Positions 28,975 to 37,617 of a stretch of DNA of 64,000 nucleotides are shown here, piece by piece. This stretch comes from Acidobacteriota bacterium (lineage in GTDB: Bacteria; Acidobacteriota; Terriglobia; Acidiferrales; UBA7541), in contig QHYH01000100.1 in assembly GCA_003223215.1 (NCBI GenBank), positions 1 to 64,000 on the forward strand, read 5' to 3'. The position numbers and the translations under genes were made by a program. Within the stretch, counting starts at the first letter, position 1. Each line of letters opens with the position of its first letter. The notes below the pieces were generated by a model. That model was not told the origin of the DNA. It searched no databases and worked only from the letters and a program-made list of their open reading frames with translations.

Positions 28975-29346
28975 GGAAAATCCTCCGGAGGTGAAAAGGA
29001 AGATGCACCGGATTCGAACCGCTGCATTCTAGCCGCAAAGGTGCGCGGAACGCCAGTCCCTCGAGGAAGTCGAGGGTTGACAGTTCAAACAAGTAAGCGT
29101 CGCGCTGTTTAGGAAGCTGCGGGCCCAGTTCACGGACTCGCAACTGGTAGAGTTGACGGCTGCGCTGGCATGGGAAAACCTATCGCGCCCGATTTGACCA
29201 TGCCTTCGGAATCGAGGCGGAGGGATTCACGAGAGGAAGTTACTGCGCCATGCCGGTCGGCATGACTCGGAGGAGTCGGGCCGCTAATCCCTAGGGGTGC
29301 GACTGGATGTCCTTTTAAATTTAAAGACGATGAACCGAAAGGGCCC
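28975..29346. other. Intergenic region upstream of aquaporin
   Basis: No gene was seen in these 372 bases. Near 29008 there is a short tRNA-T-arm-like string (see rejected items). Small hairpins occur near 29250-29300 (TGCCGGTCGGCA, GACTCGGAGGAGTC). No convincing promoter was identified. Confidence 0.35.
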
Positions 29347-30153
29347 TTATACCTTGGTGGCTTTGGCGCGCGGCTTAGGGTGATCAGGGCGCGTGGTGCT
29401 CGGCTTCGATCGGGCCTTCTGGAATTTCATCGCGGCGCGCAAGAAGGCCAGCCAAAAGCGGTGCGGTGCTTCCGGCCGCGAGGAGAGCTGCGGCTGAAAC
29501 AAAGTGGCGATAAAGAAGCGATGGCCAGGCAGTTCGACGGCGCGAGTCTCGCCCTGGATGCCCCGCGCGCTTACGCGGAGTCCGGCCGCCTGGAATTGCT
29601 TTTCATATTCTTCGTTCACGCCGTAGTTGCAGTAGTACTGCTCGGAGTCATCTTCGCTTCCGCAAATAGCATGCAGGCGGGTCCCTGGCAGGATTTTCAA
29701 GCGTTCCTCACCCGAGGCTTTGGGACCTCCCTCGCGGCGATCGGGCAAGCTGCAGGAAAGCGGCGTGACCACGCAATGGGGCGAACCGGAATCGTTTTCT
29801 GCGCTGTCCGCGTCGGCAATCTTCAACACATTTCGCGCATACTCTAACAGAGTATATTGGAAGCCCCCTCAACTTCCCGTGAAGGGCCAGTCCTGGGTGC
29901 GGGCAAATTCGATGCCGCGGAGCATTCCCCTGAAGCTTTGGTAGGGGCTCCCAGGCGAGGCGATCAGCCCGTCCGAGAGGCCGAGGATTTTCCGAGCGCC
30001 GGGGCACGCGAGCGCAAGTGTCGGGATCCAGCGCACCAGGAGCGGCACATTCAGCTTTGCGGCCGCATCGTAGAGCGCGGCATTGGTTGCGAAGTGCGAA
30101 TGATAAGCCGGCTCGAAGTCTCCGATGACGCCGATGCGAACGGCATTGGGCAT
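29347..30153 (-). CDS. CTP synthase C-terminal region-related selenoprotein (class-I glutamine amidotransferase fold)
   Basis: One 268-residue gene read through an in-frame TGA at 29871-29869 (codon 95). The start ATG at 30153 has AGAGGT just upstream. Before the TGA the protein reads MPNAVRIGVIGDFEPAYHSH to QDWPFTGS; directly after it, in the same frame, GGFQYTLLEYARNVLKIADAD. The TGA therefore stands at the nucleophile Cys of the class-I amidotransferase motif G(S/T)CGGFQ. Twenty bases downstream is a hairpin with a six-base-pair stem and loop TGTTA, which fits bacterial SECIS rules. The second half is intact (FFIATLFQPQLSS, then HRFWLAFLRAA). NCBI recognises a family named CTP synthase C-terminal region-related (seleno)protein. 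The alternative is a nonsense mutation or sequencing error. Its reaction is unknown; it lacks the CTP synthase synthetase domain. Confidence 0.8.
29839..29871 (-). promoter_or_regulatory. Sec codon and SECIS-like hairpin
   Basis: TGA at 29871-29869 is followed on the minus strand, after 19 bases, by a loop TGTTA (29849-29845) closed by ATACTC (29855-29850) and GAGTAT (29844-29839); a further T-G pair can extend the stem. Bacterial SECIS elements need an apical loop about 16-37 bases after UGA with a G in the first two loop positions. Both conditions hold. Confidence 0.7.
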
Positions 30154-30261
30154 GATGGACCTCTTCCATCTCGGCAGTGGACCCAGGAGGAAACTCGCTG
30201 CTCGTATCAGAACATAGGCGAGCAAGAGAGCCCAGAGCCAAATTGGTGCGGAGGGGTTCGT

Positions 30262-31209
30262 CTAGCGTGAGGCGACGCCGACAGGCGCGCCGACCGGCGT
30301 GAGCCAGTTGTGGCGGTCGGGCTTGGTACCGCTGGTGATGGCGAAGAATTCTTCTTGCAGTTTGCGTGTGATCGGCCCCGCCACGCCTTTGCCGACTTGA
30401 ATGTGATCGACCGAGCGGATGGGCGTGACTTCCACGGCCGTGCCTACGAAGAAAACTTCGTCGGCAATGTAGAGCATCTCGCGCGGGATAACGGTTTCTT
30501 TGCAGGGAATGCGGAGATCTTCAGCAATCTTCATGACCCCGTCGCGGGTGATCCCGGGAAGAATGCTCGTGGCCAACGGCGGCGTGTACAGCGTGCCGTC
30601 GTGCGCCAGGAAAATGTTCATGCCCGAGCCCTCGCTGACGTGCCCGTTGGAATCGAGAGCGATGCCTTCCGCGAAGCCGTTGAAGGACGCTTCCATACGG
30701 ATGAGCTGGGAATTCATGTAGTTCGCGGCGGCTTTGGACATGGCGGGAAGGGTGTTCGGCGCGATGCGCGTCCAGGAGCTAACGCCGACATCGACGCCTT
30801 TCGACAGCGCGTCGGGGCCAAGATAGGCGCCCCAGCTCCAGCAGGCCATGTAGAGATCGATCGGAGAATTCAGCGGATTCACACCGACGTCGCCATAGCC
30901 GCGCAGGACAATCGGCTTCACATAGCAGGAGTTCATCTTGTTGATGCGCACGAGTTCGCACGCGATGTTCGAGAATTCGTCGACCGAGTGCGGAAGCTCC
31001 ATGCGATAGATGCGGGCGGAATTGATCAGCCGCTGCATGTGTTCGCGGAGGCGGAAAATGGCCGGGCCCTGCTTAGTTTGATAGCAACGAATGCCTTCGA
31101 AAACCGCAGAGCCGTAGCTCACCACATGAGAAAGAACGTGCAACGTGGCGTCGTCCCAATTGATCCATTTTCCGTTGTGCCAGATTTTCTCCGTCGGTTG
31201 AATGGCCAT
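30262..31209 (-). CDS. ilvE: Branched-chain amino acid aminotransferase
   Basis: A 315-residue class IV PLP enzyme that transfers amino groups between Leu, Ile or Val and 2-oxoglutarate. The start region KIWHNGKWINWDDATLHVLSHVVSYG and the segment AVFEGIRCYQT are typical. The PLP lysine is Lys159 in PAMSKAAANYMNS. The phosphate-binding loop and C-terminal EVFFVGTAVEVTPI match IlvE rather than D-alanine or ADC-lyase members. The length is normal. The neighbouring selenoprotein gene is on the same strand 108 bases downstream. Confidence 0.93.
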   Translation of the reverse strand: MAIQPTEKIWHNGKWINWDDATLHVLSHVVSYGSAVFEGIRCYQTKQGPAIFRLREHMQRLINSARIYRMELPHSVDEFSNIACELVRINKMNSCYVKPIVLRGYGDVGVNPLNSPIDLYMACWSWGAYLGPDALSKGVDVGVSSWTRIAPNTLPAMSKAAANYMNSQLIRMEASFNGFAEGIALDSNGHVSEGSGMNIFLAHDGTLYTPPLATSILPGITRDGVMKIAEDLRIPCKETVIPREMLYIADEVFFVGTAVEVTPIRSVDHIQVGKGVAGPITRKLQEEFFAITSGTKPDRHNWLTPVGAPVGVASR

Positions 31210-31346
31210 GTGCGTTCCCCTTGGATAATGCCGCGCACTGCAGTGCGGCTCAAAAATTCAGAATACGGTACAGGAGTGCGAGCGTCAATGCGCTTTAAAC
31301 CTGGCGAAGCGGAAGCGCGACATCCAAATTGGCGTGGCGAACGCCG

Positions 31347-32291
31347 CTATGGGGGGGACTTGCTGGCAGGATTGACGGCATTACCAGGTTGAATGGTCAT
31401 TCTCACGGCCGGACGCAGGGAGTCCAGCGCGCTCTCAAAAGCGGCAAAGGCCGTCTGGGATTCCCGGAGAATGCGGTCCGTGCGGTTTTCCCAGATACCC
31501 AGGAGCACGAAAGGAATGGCTGTGGCGAGTACGAGAAGTTTGGCGCGGCGGGGGATCTTGGTTTCCGGCTCCCAGCGGAACAGTTGCATGGAGAGGAAAA
31601 AAGTAAGGATCGCCCAGAACACGAGAGAGGCAATTTCCGTATAACGGCTCAGCACGCTGGCGGAATTGACGATGACCTGCTGAAAGGCGTTTACCAGGTA
31701 GGTGGCGGGCAGGAAGAGTCCCACGCGCTGCACGACGCGGGGAAGATACCCGAGCGGGAAAGTGGCCCCGGAGAGGAAAATCAGCGGCAGCCAAATGAGC
31801 TGGTTGAGGACCTGCGTCTCCTGCATGGTGTTGGTGACGCTGGCAATAACCAATCCAAGACAGGCGAAGGACATGGTGCCTATGGCGACAAGCACAAGAA
31901 TGCCGAAGAGATTGTCGAGGGTATGGACATGGAAAATCAGGCGAGCAAGAAGAAGCTCGAGCGTCACCGTGGGGAGAGTGAGGGCAATGTTAGCCACCAC
32001 GCTCGAGGCGAGCAAGTCGCTGGCGGTGACCGGAGAAACGTGAAAGCGCCGAAGGATGCCCTGTTCGCGAAACATCACAATCGTGGCGCTCAGTCCCCAG
32101 AAACTGCCCATCACGTTGAGCGCCAGAACCGGACCGAGAAAATAGGCGGCACCGGCCGGCACGCTTTTGCCGAAAAAGCCCAGGTAGCCAAAAAAGAAGA
32201 TAAACGGCATGACGATGCTGAAGAAGAAAAACATTTTGTTGCGCAAAGCGAGACGGATGCGCATGTGGGTCAGGCTGGCAAAGTTGCTCAA
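31347..32291 (-). CDS. ABC-2 type transporter permease
   Basis: A 314-residue membrane subunit of an ABC-2 exporter. Six hydrophobic segments are visible after the start MSNFASLTHMRIRLALRNKMFFFFSIVMPFIFF. The signature for the ABC-2 family lies in GNxx-like region LIWLPLIFLSGATFPLGYLP. It overlaps the ATPase gene by four bases (ATGA), so the two are translationally coupled. The type is close to drug or polysaccharide exporters such as DrrB or YadH; the substrate is unknown. Confidence 0.85.
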   Translation of the reverse strand: MSNFASLTHMRIRLALRNKMFFFFSIVMPFIFFFGYLGFFGKSVPAGAAYFLGPVLALNVMGSFWGLSATIVMFREQGILRRFHVSPVTASDLLASSVVANIALTLPTVTLELLLARLIFHVHTLDNLFGILVLVAIGTMSFACLGLVIASVTNTMQETQVLNQLIWLPLIFLSGATFPLGYLPRVVQRVGLFLPATYLVNAFQQVIVNSASVLSRYTEIASLVFWAILTFFLSMQLFRWEPETKIPRRAKLLVLATAIPFVLLGIWENRTDRILRESQTAFAAFESALDSLRPAVRMTIQPGNAVNPASKSPP

Positions 32292-33208
32292 TCGCGTAGC
32301 CTCCTTCCGGTCATTTCGATGAAAACGTCTTCGAGAGAAGGAGTGGCGATTTCGAGGCTGACCAGTTCGTTGCCTTCTGCTTCAAGATGTTTGACCAGCG
32401 AGACGATGGTTTGGGGCGGACGCGCTGAATGCAAAACGTACGTGCCATCGAGTTCCCGAGCATCCACGACGCCTTCGAGATTTCTCAGCGTCCCGTTGGG
32501 CTCGGGTTTGGAAAGCCGTACTTCGATGCGCGTTGTGCCTCCGGAGCGGGTTTTCAATTCGCGAGGGGTGCCGAGGGCGATCAGGTTTCCATGATCGATG
32601 ATGGCCACGCGGTCGCAGAGCCGTTCGGCCTCCTCGATGTAATGCGTGGTCATGAGGATCGTTTTTTGGTCGCGCTTTAATTCCTCGATGATGTCGTAGA
32701 TTTCTCTTCGGACTTGGGGATCAAGCCCGGCGGTCGGTTCGTCGAAAAAGAGAAGCTTCGGGTCGTTGACGAGGGCCATGGCCAGGGCCAGCCGCTGCTT
32801 TTGGCCGCCGGAGAGCTGGTTATAGAAAGCGTGGCGTTTTTCTTTGAGGCCGAAGCGCTCGAGCAATTCCTCCGGGTTGCGGCGCCTTCTGTAGAAGCTG
32901 GCAAACAAACGCAGTGCCTCCATGACGCGGAGCTTGTCCGGAAGCGCCGTGGACTGCAGCGCCGCGCCGATCTCGTGCTTAAGGGCTTGTGAATCGCGCT
33001 GCGGATCCAGCCCGCAGACCGACACGCGGCCGCTGTCGCGGGCGCGCAGGCCTTCGAGAACTTCGACCGTGCTGGTTTTCCCCGCGCCGTTGGGACCGAG
33101 CAGCCCGAAAACTTCGCCTTCCTCCACCGAGAAACTGACCCCGCGCACGGCTTCCACGTCGCCGTAGCGCTTGACGAGGTTTTCCACTTGAAGGATGGCG
33201 TTGCCCAT
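32288..33208 (-). CDS. ABC transporter ATP-binding protein (DrrA-like)
   Basis: A 306-residue ATPase that powers the permease encoded downstream. Walker A is GLLGPNGAGKTSTVEVL. The Q-loop and signature follow (YNQLSGGQKQRLALAMAL), with Walker B LLFFDEPTAGLD and the switch His in MTTHYIEEAERLCD. A C-terminal extension of about 80 residues (LSKPEPNGTLRNLEGV and following) is typical of DrrA/CcmA-like exporter ATPases. The upstream gene on the opposite strand encodes PadR; its operator lies about 130 bases away and may influence this unit too. Confidence 0.9.
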   Translation of the reverse strand: MGNAILQVENLVKRYGDVEAVRGVSFSVEEGEVFGLLGPNGAGKTSTVEVLEGLRARDSGRVSVCGLDPQRDSQALKHEIGAALQSTALPDKLRVMEALRLFASFYRRRRNPEELLERFGLKEKRHAFYNQLSGGQKQRLALAMALVNDPKLLFFDEPTAGLDPQVRREIYDIIEELKRDQKTILMTTHYIEEAERLCDRVAIIDHGNLIALGTPRELKTRSGGTTRIEVRLSKPEPNGTLRNLEGVVDARELDGTYVLHSARPPQTIVSLVKHLEAEGNELVSLEIATPSLEDVFIEMTGRRLRD

Positions 33209-33331
33209 ATCCGCTGCTTCTGATCGGAGCAGAGAGATTTATAGGATACCGCAGATGTGCGGTTTGTGCGGATTCCGCCGGGCCACGGCTTGCCGAAGGG
33301 CTTCGCCGCGTTGGCCACCTTGCTGCCTCCC

Positions 33332-33371
33332 TTGACATTCTACATATGGAGGTGTATATGTGTCGAATGTC
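33332..33371 (+). promoter_or_regulatory. PadR promoter with nested inverted repeat operator
   Basis: A sigma-70-like promoter, TTGACA (33332-33337), 17 bases, TATATG (33355-33360), is embedded in a nested inverted repeat. The inner arms ACATAT (33342-33347) and ATATGT (33356-33361) and the outer arms GACATTC (33334-33340) and GAATGTC (33365-33371) are all perfect. ATGT/ACAT arms are typical of PadR operators, so autoregulation is likely. Confidence 0.7.
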
Positions 33372-33382
33372 TAGGAGAGAGG

Positions 33383-33718
33383 ATGCCCATCGAAAAATCT
33401 GATCTCCTGCAGGGCACCCTGGATCTGCTGATCCTGAAGATTGTTGCCCTCGGTCCGGTTCATGGGTACGGGATCTCGCAGCGAATCCGGCAGATTTCGA
33501 AGGAAGTTTTGCAGGTGCAGCAGGGCTCACTGTATCCCGCGCTGCACCGTTTGGAGAAGCGCGGCTGGCTCGAAGCAGAGTGGGGCCAATCGAGCAACGG
33601 CCGAGAGGCAAAGTTCTACAGGTTATCGGCGAAGGGCCGCAGGCAGTTGGCGAGTGAGGAATCGAATTGGAATCGTTTGGCCGGCGCGGTGTCGCAGATC
33701 CTCGAAACCGCGAGTTAG
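33383..33718 (+). CDS. PadR-family transcriptional regulator
   Basis: A 111-residue winged-helix repressor. The open frame extends upstream, but the ATG at 33383 has GGAGAGAGG before it and gives the normal start MPIEKSDLLQGTLDLLILKI. The PadR signature is GPVHGYGISQRIRQISKEVLQVQQGSLYPALHRLEKRGW, followed by REAKFYRLSAKGRRQL. It lies nine bases before the large permease gene, a pairing seen many times in acidobacterial genomes. It probably senses a small molecule and releases the operator at 33334-33371; the ligand is unknown. Confidence 0.93.
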   Translation: MPIEKSDLLQGTLDLLILKIVALGPVHGYGISQRIRQISKEVLQVQQGSLYPALHRLEKRGWLEAEWGQSSNGREAKFYRLSAKGRRQLASEESNWNRLAGAVSQILETAS

Positions 33719-33727
33719 GAGCGTGCT

Positions 33728-36334
33728 ATGTCCTGGTGGAAGTTTTTCCTTCCCAAGCGTGCGTCAGGCGCGCAACTCGATTCCGAACTGCGCTTTCATA
33801 TTGACGAACTCATCGAAGCCAACATCGCCCGAAGGATGCCTCCGGAGGAAGCGCGTCGCCGGGCCATGCTCGAATTCGGCGGCCAGGAGCAGGTGAAGGA
33901 AGAAGTGCGCGATGTGTATCGCGTCCGGATCATGGACAGCGCCGTCGCCAATGTAAAATCCGCGATGCGCTTCCTACGCAAATCGCCTTCGTTTTCAGCC
34001 ACGATAATCCTGACCCTGGCGCTCGGAATTGGCGCAAACAGCGCGGTGTTCTCCGCCATCGATGCGATTCTGCTGCGGCCACTCCCGTTCCCCGAGGGCG
34101 ATCAACTGATGCGGCTCGAACAGTTTCGTCGCAAGGTCAAGAACCCCATGGGGCGCTTGGCGCCGGTGCGGCTCGAGGATTGGAATCGCATGAACTCCAC
34201 GTTCCAGGCGATCACCGGATATTACACCGAAGATGCCTCGGAGTCTTCCGGAATGCTGCCGGAAAAGGTGACGGCGGCGTTTGTGGCGCCTCGCTTTCTC
34301 CAGGTTTGGGGAGTCGCGCCCGAGCTGGGCCGTGATTTCAGGCCAGAGGAGGAGCATTGGGGAGGCCCAAGCGCCGTTCTCATTAGCGACCAGTTCTGGC
34401 GGCGTCGCTCTGGCGGTGATCCGAGCGCCCTCGGACAGAAGCTCAGACTCGGGGACCTGTCTCTCACGATTGTGGGCGTCATGCCTTCGTCTTTTTTGTT
34501 TCCGGACCGGGACGTAGATCTGTGGGTTCCGGTAATGCTCGGCGGGCCTTTCTCGGAGAACCGATACCTCACCTGGTATTTGACGATCGGCCGGCTGAAG
34601 CGCGGCGTTACCCTAGGGCAGGCACGAGCTAACTTGGCGACGGTTCAGGAGCAACTCGGGAAAGCCTATCCGAATACAGACGGGGACCTCGGTGTGTCAA
34701 TGGAACCGCTGAAGGAAACAACCGTTGGCGGGGCGCGTAAGTCGCTGTGGATGCTGTTTGGCTCCGTGTCGCTGCTTCTGCTGATCGCCTGCACGAACAT
34801 CGTAACGCTGCTTTTGGCCCGCGCGACACAGCGTGAACATGAGATCTCCGTGCGGTTTTCGCTTGGTGGCCCCCGCGCGGCGATCGTTGTGCAATTACTG
34901 ACCGAAACGTTCGTCTTGGCACTGGGTGGCGCAGGGCTCGGACTGATTGTGGCTGGCGCGGCGGCGCGCGTGTTTCGCACGCTCGCCCGAGACCTCCCGC
35001 GAGTCGGAGAGATTCGGCTTGATGCTCGAGTCGTTTGGTACTCGCTGCTGTGTTCTGTTGTTGTGACCATCCTCTGCGGTTTGTTTCCGGCGATTCGCGG
35101 GACGCGCAGGAACTTATCGAGCGCGTTGGCACAAACCAGCCGCAGCCAGGTTTCCGGCCGCCATCCGCTTCAGTGGCTGCTGGTGGGCGTGCAGGTGACG
35201 CTGGCCGTGACACTCCTTTCCGGAGCGGGATTACTGTTGCGGAGCTTTCAGGCGTTGGGTCGGGTGTCGCCTGGCTTTGACCCGAGCCACGTACTCACCT
35301 TTCACATCACGGGATCCTATGCCGAGACGGCCAGCCCCGAAAAACTGGCGCAAAGAATCGACGGGACGATTGACACAGTGCGTCACCTTCCTGGCGTGGA
35401 AGCCGCCGCAACCTCCTCCGAACTGCCGGGTTTGGCTCGCGAGTATGAGACCGAGCTCAAGTTTTCGGAAGGAGAAGTGAATCCGGAACGTAAAATCCTG
35501 GCGGAGAATCGTTTTATTTCGGAAGGATATTTCGCGGCAATGAAGATTCCGCTTCTCGAGGGTGAAGACTGCCGGAGGGGCTTTCGGACCCAGGAAGGGG
35601 GCGCTTTGGTCAACCGCAGTTTCGCGAACACGTATTTCGGCGGATCTCCGGGCATCGGGCGGCACGTTCAAGCGGTGATTGGCAGCCTGTTCATAGGCCC
35701 AGGGGAAATCCGAGGCATCGTGGGCGACGCGCGCGAGGAGGGTTTCGATCGCGAGCCAAGCCCCACGGTGTACTGGTGCGGCAACGGTTTTGATCCCGAC
35801 CCGGTTTACTTGGTGCGGACCCAGGCAAAGCCTATGGCGATGGCAGAAATCCTGCGCCGGAAGGTTCACGAAATTGAGCCGGGGAGGTCGCTATTCGCCG
35901 TCAAACCGCTCGAGGAGCACCTGGATGAAGCGTTCGGAGAGAACCGCCTGCGCACTTACTTGCTGAGCTTTTTTGCGGCCACGGCCCTATCCCTTGCCTG
36001 CGTTGGCCTGTACGGGACACTGAATTATTCAGTGATGGTGCGCCGGCGCGAGGTGGGTTTGCGTCTCGCTCTCGGAGCCTTGCGAGAACAAATCGTGAAA
36101 CAGTTTCTTCTTCAAGGGCTTCGCGTTACCTTGCTCGGCTGTCTCGCGGGCTGGGGCCTCGCCTCGGCCTTTGCCCGGGTCCTGTCCGGCATGCTGTTCG
36201 GCGTTTCTCCGACCGACGCCGCAACACTGTCCGCGGTCATTTTCCTGGTGCTGGCCGTTGCCGGGGCCGCATCTCTCGTGCCGGCCATTCGTGCCGCCCA
36301 TGTCGAACCCATGCAGGTTCTGCACGAGGAGTAA
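33728..36334 (+). CDS. MacB-like duplicated permease (ADOP type) without its own ATPase
   Basis: An 868-residue membrane protein of the acidobacterial duplicated orphan permease group. A short cytoplasmic prefix domain (about 1-75, with DSELRFHIDELIEANIARRM) precedes the first MacB/FtsX unit: TM1, a large periplasmic domain (about 110-330) and three helices (SLWMLFGSVSLLLLIACTNIVTLLLARA). A second unit repeats the layout (about 480-868) and ends ATLSAVIFLVLAVAGAASLVPAIRAAHVEPMQVLHEE. No MacB-type ATPase or adaptor is encoded next to it; the nearby ABC ATPase belongs to another unit on the opposite strand. The function of this group is not established; mechanotransmission or export has been proposed for MacB relatives. 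Confidence 0.88.
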   Translation: MSWWKFFLPKRASGAQLDSELRFHIDELIEANIARRMPPEEARRRAMLEFGGQEQVKEEVRDVYRVRIMDSAVANVKSAMRFLRKSPSFSATIILTLALGIGANSAVFSAIDAILLRPLPFPEGDQLMRLEQFRRKVKNPMGRLAPVRLEDWNRMNSTFQAITGYYTEDASESSGMLPEKVTAAFVAPRFLQVWGVAPELGRDFRPEEEHWGGPSAVLISDQFWRRRSGGDPSALGQKLRLGDLSLTIVGVMPSSFLFPDRDVDLWVPVMLGGPFSENRYLTWYLTIGRLKRGVTLGQARANLATVQEQLGKAYPNTDGDLGVSMEPLKETTVGGARKSLWMLFGSVSLLLLIACTNIVTLLLARATQREHEISVRFSLGGPRAAIVVQLLTETFVLALGGAGLGLIVAGAAARVFRTLARDLPRVGEIRLDARVVWYSLLCSVVVTILCGLFPAIRGTRRNLSSALAQTSRSQVSGRHPLQWLLVGVQVTLAVTLLSGAGLLLRSFQALGRVSPGFDPSHVLTFHITGSYAETASPEKLAQRIDGTIDTVRHLPGVEAAATSSELPGLAREYETELKFSEGEVNPERKILAENRFISEGYFAAMKIPLLEGEDCRRGFRTQEGGALVNRSFANTYFGGSPGIGRHVQAVIGSLFIGPGEIRGIVGDAREEGFDREPSPTVYWCGNGFDPDPVYLVRTQAKPMAMAEILRRKVHEIEPGRSLFAVKPLEEHLDEAFGENRLRTYLLSFFAATALSLACVGLYGTLNYSVMVRRREVGLRLALGALREQIVKQFLLQGLRVTLLGCLAGWGLASAFARVLSGMLFGVSPTDAATLSAVIFLVLAVAGAASLVPAIRAAHVEPMQVLHEE

Positions 36335-36443
36335 TCGGGAAGAGAGCACTCTTCCCTTCGATGGCTCGAGGCGGTTTGCTCTCCCGCAAGTTTGCCCGCG
36401 GCCTCAGGTGGGAAAATAATCCGGTTGCAAATTCTGCGTGAGC

Positions 36444-36788
36444 TTACTTTCGGCGCTTTGTTCGCGGCGCCTCGCCTTTCAAGCTGCGAATTTTCGACGG
36501 CTGCCAGAGGTGCCGTTTCAAGTCCACGCGAAATTCAACGACGGAGACACCTTCGGTTTCGAGAAGCTTTTTTTGGAGCAAAGCGTGTGGGCCACGAATG
36601 AGGATTTTTCCGCGGTCGCCGATCACGCGGTGCCACGGAATGCCTTTTCCCGAAGGAGTGCCAGCCATGGCGCGTCCGGCGGTGCGCGCGCCTCCGGGCA
36701 AACGCAGGGCTCTGGCGAGCCCTCCATAGGTTAGAACCTTTCCTCGAGGAATACGTTGCACGAGACGGTATACGTTATCCCAGGACAT
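36444..36788 (-). CDS. Alkyltransferase-like protein (ATL, MGMT fold without the active Cys)
   Basis: A 114-residue DNA-binding protein of the O6-alkylguanine alkyltransferase fold. The start MSWDNVYRLVQRIPRGKVLTYGGLAR matches the domain. The usual active site PCHRV is replaced by PWHRVIG (Trp52), which defines ATLs. ATLs bind O6-alkylguanine without repair and hand it to nucleotide excision repair. The C-terminus is basic (KRHLWQPSKIRSLKGEAPRTKRRK). It has no operon partner and is convergent with the permease gene. Confidence 0.88.
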   Translation of the reverse strand: MSWDNVYRLVQRIPRGKVLTYGGLARALRLPGGARTAGRAMAGTPSGKGIPWHRVIGDRGKILIRGPHALLQKKLLETEGVSVVEFRVDLKRHLWQPSKIRSLKGEAPRTKRRK

Positions 36789-37173
36789 ATGCGGAACTCC
36801 GGAGATCCGAGGGCTCGCAAGAGCGAATTGCGTATCGTAGGTGCGAGCACACCGAACAACAAGAGAAAAATGCCGCGACGGGGTTTAATAAAATGGCTAG
36901 AGTCTGCCGATGGCAGCAGGAAACGGGAATGGAGCCAGACCATGGAGCGCGGAAATATAAAACCAATGGTTATGGTTGATGATAATAAGGGAGCAGAAAA
37001 CCAATGGGAGCGCAGCAACAAAACTGATGAGGTGATAACCGCTGGCGTCTTTAGGGTGAAGCCGTTACTGATACGGTGCAACTTTTGACGAAATTCCGTG
37101 TCTAATATTGCAGAGCGTAGTGGAAGCTCGTTACACTACGGCAGCTGCAATCGAGCACGAGACGAGGTAAGCG
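36789..37173. other. AT-rich intergenic region
   Basis: These 385 bases are richer in A and T than the surroundings. The frames open here do not resemble protein families. The promoter for the 37174 gene is expected here; TTGACG at 37084-37089 is a possible -35, but no matching -10 was found at the right spacing. Confidence 0.35.
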
Positions 37174-37608
37174 ATGGCTTTTGTTCGCCGCAAAGGGAAT
37201 TCGTTCTACCTGGTGCACAATGTGCGCCGCGGCGAAAAAGTACTGCAACTTCATTTAGCGCGGCTCGGACAGCGCGCGCGTATTACCGATGAAGTCGTTA
37301 AGGAAGTATCGAAGAAGCATCCGTTCGTGGAGCTGAATTGGAGGGCTCTGCGAGAGCAGTGCAATCACTCCGCGGACCTGGGGGATCCCAATTCTCCGGC
37401 GGTGCAAAAACTGGTATCTTCTCTTCGTACCCTCAATCTTGAATTGGCGGATGTCCTTCCGCCGCTCGTCCGAATTTCAGAATCGCCCGTGGTGGCAAGG
37501 GAGTTGCTGGTACAATTGCGGCTCCTGCAGTCGACCATCCAGGTCAAATTGGAACAGTTTGATCGGGGACGCGAGCGGTACGGCAACCCGCACGGGCGGG
37601 TTCGCTAG
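37174..37608 (+). CDS. Small unknown protein coupled to a ClpB-like ATPase
   Basis: A 144-residue cytoplasmic protein that I do not recognise. It starts MAFVRRKGNSFYLVHNVRRGEKVLQLHL, an N-terminal beta-rich segment common in proteins with a transposase-like or DNA-binding prefix. The remainder is predicted to be helical (KLVSSLRTLNLELADVLPPLVR and ARELLVQLRLLQSTIQVKLEQFDRGRERYG). It ends nine bases before the AAA+ gene, whose AGGAGG ribosome site lies in that gap. The two are therefore almost surely co-transcribed. It may be an adaptor or substrate of the ATPase; that is inference from position only. Confidence 0.6.
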   Translation: MAFVRRKGNSFYLVHNVRRGEKVLQLHLARLGQRARITDEVVKEVSKKHPFVELNWRALREQCNHSADLGDPNSPAVQKLVSSLRTLNLELADVLPPLVRISESPVVARELLVQLRLLQSTIQVKLEQFDRGRERYGNPHGRVR

Positions 37609-37617
37609 GAGGCGGTC

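Noticed and set aside
28999-29045. tRNA-like string on the minus strand (GGTTCGAATCC with a 3' part resembling an acceptor end).
   Set aside because: The T-arm pairs only four of five positions, and no matching 5' acceptor strand, D-arm or anticodon arm lies at the right distance, so it is at best a chance match or old fragment.
29347-30225. Reading the amidotransferase region as a pseudogene broken by a nonsense mutation.
   Set aside because: The only defect is TGA at the expected nucleophile, with a SECIS-like hairpin at the proper distance and an otherwise intact frame and ribosome site; a selenocysteine reading explains more. It stays the main alternative.
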